Source: an uncultured Clostridia bacterium
GTDB lineage: Bacteria; Bacillota; Clostridia; Oscillospirales; Acutalibacteraceae
NCBI GenBank assembly: GCA_944382025.1
Contig: CALWMQ010000220.1
Coordinates: 1 to 9,421, forward strand
Length of the DNA stretch: 9,421 nucleotides
Direction: 5' to 3'
The position numbers and the translations under genes are program-made. The notes under the pieces are model-generated. The model did not search any database, was not told the origin of the DNA, and worked only from the letters and a program-made list of their open reading frames with translations. Below are positions 7,049 to 9,421 of the stretch, piece after piece. Every line of letters begins with the position of its first letter. Within the stretch, counting starts at the first letter, position 1.

Positions 7049-7080
7049 GGGGTTTTCCATACAAATTTCCCCTTTTTCAC

Positions 7081-7102
7081 TTTGTTACAATTTTTTAACA
7101 AA
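7081..7102. promoter_or_regulatory. Perfect AT-rich inverted repeat upstream of the htpG promoter
   Basis: TTTGTTA (7081-7087) and TAACAAA (7096-7102) are perfect inverted arms around 8 nt. The arms end 7 nt before the htpG -35 box and lie about 33 nt upstream of the zapA -35 candidate. The shape suits a dimeric regulator. It resembles the clostridial Rex site (TTGTTAA-N4-TTAACAA), but the spacing is 2 nt too long, so I do not name a regulator. Such repeats can also arise by chance in AT-rich intergenic DNA. Confidence 0.35.
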
Positions 7103-7109
7103 TACCCTC

Positions 7110-7138
7110 TTGCGGTTTGATAGGAATCGTATTATCAT
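7110..7138 (+). promoter_or_regulatory. Sigma-A-type promoter for htpG
   Basis: TTGCGG (7110-7115) is followed after 17 nt by TATCAT (7133-7138), a reasonable vegetative promoter. The predicted start is near 7145, inside the CIRCE operator that begins at 7144; this geometry is classical for HrcA-repressed heat-shock promoters. It lies about 290 nt before the htpG ATG, and I found no better promoter closer to the gene (AT-rich TATCAT and TATTAT at 7410-7420 lack -35 partners). Confidence 0.75.
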
Positions 7139-7143
7139 TACAC

Positions 7144-7170
7144 TTAGCACTCAGTATGCGCGAGTGCTAA
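7144..7170 (+). promoter_or_regulatory. Perfect CIRCE operator (HrcA binding site)
   Basis: TTAGCACTC (7144-7152), nine bases, then GAGTGCTAA (7162-7170) matches the CIRCE consensus TTAGCACTC-N9-GAGTGCTAA with no mismatch. CIRCE is the operator of HrcA, which represses class I heat-shock genes, usually groESL and the hrcA-grpE-dnaK-dnaJ operon. Here it covers the predicted transcription start of the promoter that points at htpG, and it is more than 200 bp from the zapA start, so htpG is the likely target. No hrcA is in the window. Confidence 0.96.
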
Positions 7171-7435
7171 AATTTGCAGTAGACCGCCTGCCGCTTTAGC
7201 GTCAGTCATAACCGGCTGTTTTGAGAAAGGGTTCCTCAGAAGGAGCGGACGGGTACACAGGGCGCTGGAAGCAGGCGAAGAAACCATTTCCCTTTAAAAG
7301 CAAGGCCTTTAAGACCGGCTGGGCCAGGAGGCGCAGGAATGGGCGGGGGATCAGCCGGCGATAGACACAGCCGGCATTCTATCCAATAGTTCTCTGTATT
7401 GAAAATCCCTATCATATTATCTGGAGGTGGCCCTT
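7171..7435 (+). other. Long structured 5' leader of htpG
   Basis: This 265-nt stretch between CIRCE and the htpG ATG has no conserved gene. It contains CCGGCTG at 7212-7218 and 7315-7321, and the exact complement CAGCCGG at 7352-7358 and 7368-7374. Each 5' copy could therefore pair with either 3' copy, and the two GCCGGC cores (7354-7359, 7370-7375) could also pair with each other around a 10-nt loop. GGGCCA at 7321-7326 is complementary to TGGCCC at 7428-7433, directly between the htpG Shine-Dalgarno and its ATG. No known riboswitch class was recognised. The structures are proposed by eye and not folded. Confidence 0.45.
7339..7389 (+). CDS. Possible 16-codon leader peptide upstream of htpG
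   Basis: ATG at 7339 follows a perfect AGGAGG (7326-7331) with an ideal 7-nt spacer, and the frame reads MGGGSAGDRHSRHSIQ before TAG at 7387-7389, 46 nt before the htpG ATG. A ribosome on it would cover both CAGCCGG elements and change which leader hairpins can form, as in attenuator or induced-translation leaders. The peptide has no recognised family, no run of one regulatory amino acid, and the purine-rich surroundings make a chance Shine-Dalgarno possible. It is listed because its initiation signal is as good as that of any gene here. Confidence 0.25.
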   Translation: MGGGSAGDRHSRHSIQ

Positions 7436-9334
7436 ATGGGCAAGAAACAATTCAAGGCGGAGTCCAAGCGTCTGCTGGATCTGATGATCAACTCTATTTA
7501 CACCCATCACGAGATCTTTTTGCGGGAACTGATCTCCAACGCCAGTGACGCGGTGGACAAGCTGTATTACAAAGCGATGACGGAGCATCTGGACGGTATC
7601 AGCCGGGAGGATTTCGCCATTGACCTGGTGATCGGCAAGGAGGACCGGACCCTGACCGTTCGGGATAACGGTATCGGCATGACCAAGGAGGAACTGGAAA
7701 ACAACCTGGGGGTGATCGCCCGCAGCGGTTCCCTGAATTTCAAAAAAGATATGGCCGCCGATGAGGAACATAAAGCCGAGGATGTGGATATTATCGGCCA
7801 GTTCGGCGTGGGCTTTTATTCCGCGTTCATGGTCAGTGACAAGGTGACGGTGAAAAGCCGGGCTTATGGCTCTGATGAAGCCTGGTGCTGGGAATCGGAG
7901 GGGGCGGACGGCTATACCATCGAACCCTGCGAAAAGGAAGGGGTAGGCACAGAGATCGTGCTGCACATCAAGCCCGCCACCGAGGACGAAAACTTCGACG
8001 AGTATTTGGATTCCTACCGGATCCAGGCCATTGTCAAGAAGTATTCCGATTATATCCGCTATCCTATCAAAATGGACATGGAGCGTTCCCGTCTGAAGGA
8101 AGGCAGCGACAAGGAATACGAGACCTATACCGAGAATGTAACTCTCAACAGTATGGTTCCCCTGTGGCGCAAGAACAAAAGCGAGATTACGCCGGAGGAA
8201 TACAACCAGTTCTATAAGGAGAAATTCTACGATTACGAGGATCCGGCACGGGTCATCCACTCCAGCACGGAGGGGGCGGCTACCTACAACGCCCTGCTGT
8301 TTATCCCCGCACGGGCTCCTTACAATTACTACACTCGGGAATATGAAAAGGGCCTGCAGCTCTATGCCAGCGGCGTACTGATTATGGACAAATGCCCTGA
8401 TCTGCTGCCTGACCATTTCAGTTTCGTCAAAGGCCTGGTGGATTCCCAGGATCTTTCCCTGAATATCTCCCGGGAGATGCTGCAGCATGACCGGCAGCTG
8501 AAGGTCATTGCCTCCCGTTTGGAGAAGAAGATCCACTCTGAACTGGCCAACATGCTCTTTAACGAACGGGAAAAGTACGAAGCCTTTTATAAGAACTTCG
8601 GTCTGCAGCTGAAATATGGGGTGTACAATGAATTCGGGCGGAACAAGGACACTCTGAAAGATCTGCTGCTGTTCCCGTCCTCCTATGAAGATAAGCCGGT
8701 TACCCTGGCTGAATACGCCGGCCGGATGAAAGAAGATCAAAAATATATCTATTACGCCTGCGGGGAGAGCGTTGAGAAGATCCGTAAGCTGCCCCAGACC
8801 GAGGCGGTGTTGGACAAGGGATATGAGCTGCTGTTCCTCACTGAGGATATCGACGAGTTTGCCTTGAAGATGCTGCACGACTGGGACGGCAAGGAGTTCA
8901 AGTCGGTAGCCGCCGGCGACCTGGATCTGGAAACCCCGGAGGAAAAAGAGGAGGCTCAAAAGCAGGCGGAGGAAAACAAGGATCTGTTTGCCTTCATGAA
9001 GGAAACCCTGGGGGATAAAGTGAGCGCGGTCCGGCTGTCCAAGCGGCTCAAAACCCATCCGGTATGCCTTGCCAGCGAAGGGGAGCTGTCCCTGGAGATG
9101 GAAAAGGTGCTTAACGCCATGCCTACTGACAACAAGGTCAAAGCCAGCCGGGTACTGGAAATCAACGAAAGCCACCCCATTTTCGCAACCCTTGCCGGCC
9201 TGTTCCAGTCCGATAAAGATAAGCTGGCCGACTATACCAAGCTGTTGTATGACCAGGCGTTGCTGATTGAGGGGCTTTCCATTGAGGATCCGGTGGAGTT
9301 CTCCAATCAACTGTGCCGGTTAATGAGCGAATAA
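7436..9334 (+). CDS. htpG: HtpG, bacterial Hsp90 molecular chaperone
   Basis: Predicted 632-residue ATP-dependent homodimeric cytosolic chaperone. The N-terminal GHKL ATPase domain shows ELISNASDAVDKL (residues 31-43) with the catalytic Glu and Mg-binding Asn, DNGIGMTKEEL (77-87), and the lid GQFGVGFYSAFMV (121-133). The middle domain holds VKGLVDSQDLSLNISREMLQ (331-350), whose Arg346 is the expected ATP gamma-phosphate sensor. The C-terminal dimerisation domain covers about 505-632; no MEEVD tail is present, as expected in bacteria. An in-frame GTG at 7427 would add MAL, but GGAGG at 7423-7427 overlaps it and sits 8 nt before the ATG at 7436, so the ATG is chosen. It is monocistronic as far as visible. 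Upstream are a sigma-A-type promoter, CIRCE and a long leader, so heat-inducible HrcA control is inferred. Length is normal and no defects are seen. Confidence 0.98.
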   Translation: MGKKQFKAESKRLLDLMINSIYTHHEIFLRELISNASDAVDKLYYKAMTEHLDGISREDFAIDLVIGKEDRTLTVRDNGIGMTKEELENNLGVIARSGSLNFKKDMAADEEHKAEDVDIIGQFGVGFYSAFMVSDKVTVKSRAYGSDEAWCWESEGADGYTIEPCEKEGVGTEIVLHIKPATEDENFDEYLDSYRIQAIVKKYSDYIRYPIKMDMERSRLKEGSDKEYETYTENVTLNSMVPLWRKNKSEITPEEYNQFYKEKFYDYEDPARVIHSSTEGAATYNALLFIPARAPYNYYTREYEKGLQLYASGVLIMDKCPDLLPDHFSFVKGLVDSQDLSLNISREMLQHDRQLKVIASRLEKKIHSELANMLFNEREKYEAFYKNFGLQLKYGVYNEFGRNKDTLKDLLLFPSSYEDKPVTLAEYAGRMKEDQKYIYYACGESVEKIRKLPQTEAVLDKGYELLFLTEDIDEFALKMLHDWDGKEFKSVAAGDLDLETPEEKEEAQKQAEENKDLFAFMKETLGDKVSAVRLSKRLKTHPVCLASEGELSLEMEKVLNAMPTDNKVKASRVLEINESHPIFATLAGLFQSDKDKLADYTKLLYDQALLIEGLSIEDPVEFSNQLCRLMSE

Positions 9335-9421
9335 CCCGAAAGCCTAAGACCACAATAACTATCCCCCGGCAGGATTGAACTGCGCCAGAAAAAACGGACA
9401 ATAGACAAATCCCCCCTGATG
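9335..9421. other. Region after htpG, no gene or terminator found
   Basis: A weak GCAG/CTGC hairpin with a 7-nt loop (about 9370-9384) is followed by an A-run rather than a T-run, so it does not fit an intrinsic terminator for htpG. If one exists it lies beyond the window. Nothing else is recognisable. Confidence 0.5.

Noticed and set aside
7082..7101. Rex binding site
   Set aside because: The arms resemble TTGTTAA and TTAACAA, but they are 2 nt farther apart than the Rex consensus and one arm reads TTGTTAC.
7221..7364. A 47-codon Arg/Lys-rich frame starting at TTG in the htpG leader
   Set aside because: Weak start codon, no Shine-Dalgarno, and composition explained by the purine-rich leader. 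The 16-codon frame at 7339 has far better initiation signals.
7412..9310. A 632-codon open frame antisense to htpG
   Set aside because: It mirrors htpG almost exactly. Strong third-position GC bias in the real gene removes stops from this antisense frame. The protein has no recognisable motif and htpG is an unmistakable match.

Overview
The window is chromosomal DNA from a fairly GC-rich low-G+C-phylum bacterium (Firmicutes/Bacillota). It is most likely an anaerobic gut clostridium of the Oscillospirales/Ruminococcaceae type. This rests on gene content and order (a DUF4321 protein next to maf and mreBCD, zapA joined to a long peptidase U32 protein), strong AGGAGG-type ribosome binding sites, and a perfect CIRCE operator. 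Genus cannot be told from the sequence alone. Almost everything is conserved housekeeping; I see no phage, transposase, CRISPR, tRNA or rRNA.

Layout. Positions 1-208 hold two perfect tandem copies of a 104-bp, hairpin-rich, non-coding repeat that may continue past the left edge. Positions 255-6957 are a run of eight genes on the minus strand. In transcription order they are zapA, peptidase U32 (joined by a 1-nt overlap), a 142-nt gap, dut, a DUF4321 membrane protein, maf, a 193-nt gap with a very good sigma-A promoter, then mreB, mreC and mreD. Positions 6958-7435 are a divergent intergenic region of 478 bp. It carries a possible zapA promoter leftwards, and rightwards a good promoter, a perfect CIRCE element and a leader of about 290 nt. 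Positions 7436-9334 encode HtpG (bacterial Hsp90) on the plus strand. The last 87 bases hold no recognisable gene or terminator.

How the genes fit together. MreB, MreC and MreD form the cytoskeletal core of the elongation machinery, and ZapA stabilises the FtsZ division ring, so both ends of the leftward cluster concern cell shape and division. Dut and Maf between them are nucleotide house-cleaning pyrophosphatases (dUTP, and dTTP/UTP or modified nucleotides). The U32 protein is probably an Fe-S RNA-hydroxylation enzyme rather than a protease.

The most noteworthy part is htpG control. In Bacillus subtilis htpG is outside the HrcA/CIRCE regulon. Here a perfect CIRCE lies just after the -10 box, so HrcA repression is strongly implied. 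The long leader adds two copies of CCGGCTG, two copies of the complementary CAGCCGG, and a 16-codon upstream ORF with a strong ribosome binding site. This suggests, but does not prove, a second post-transcriptional control layer.
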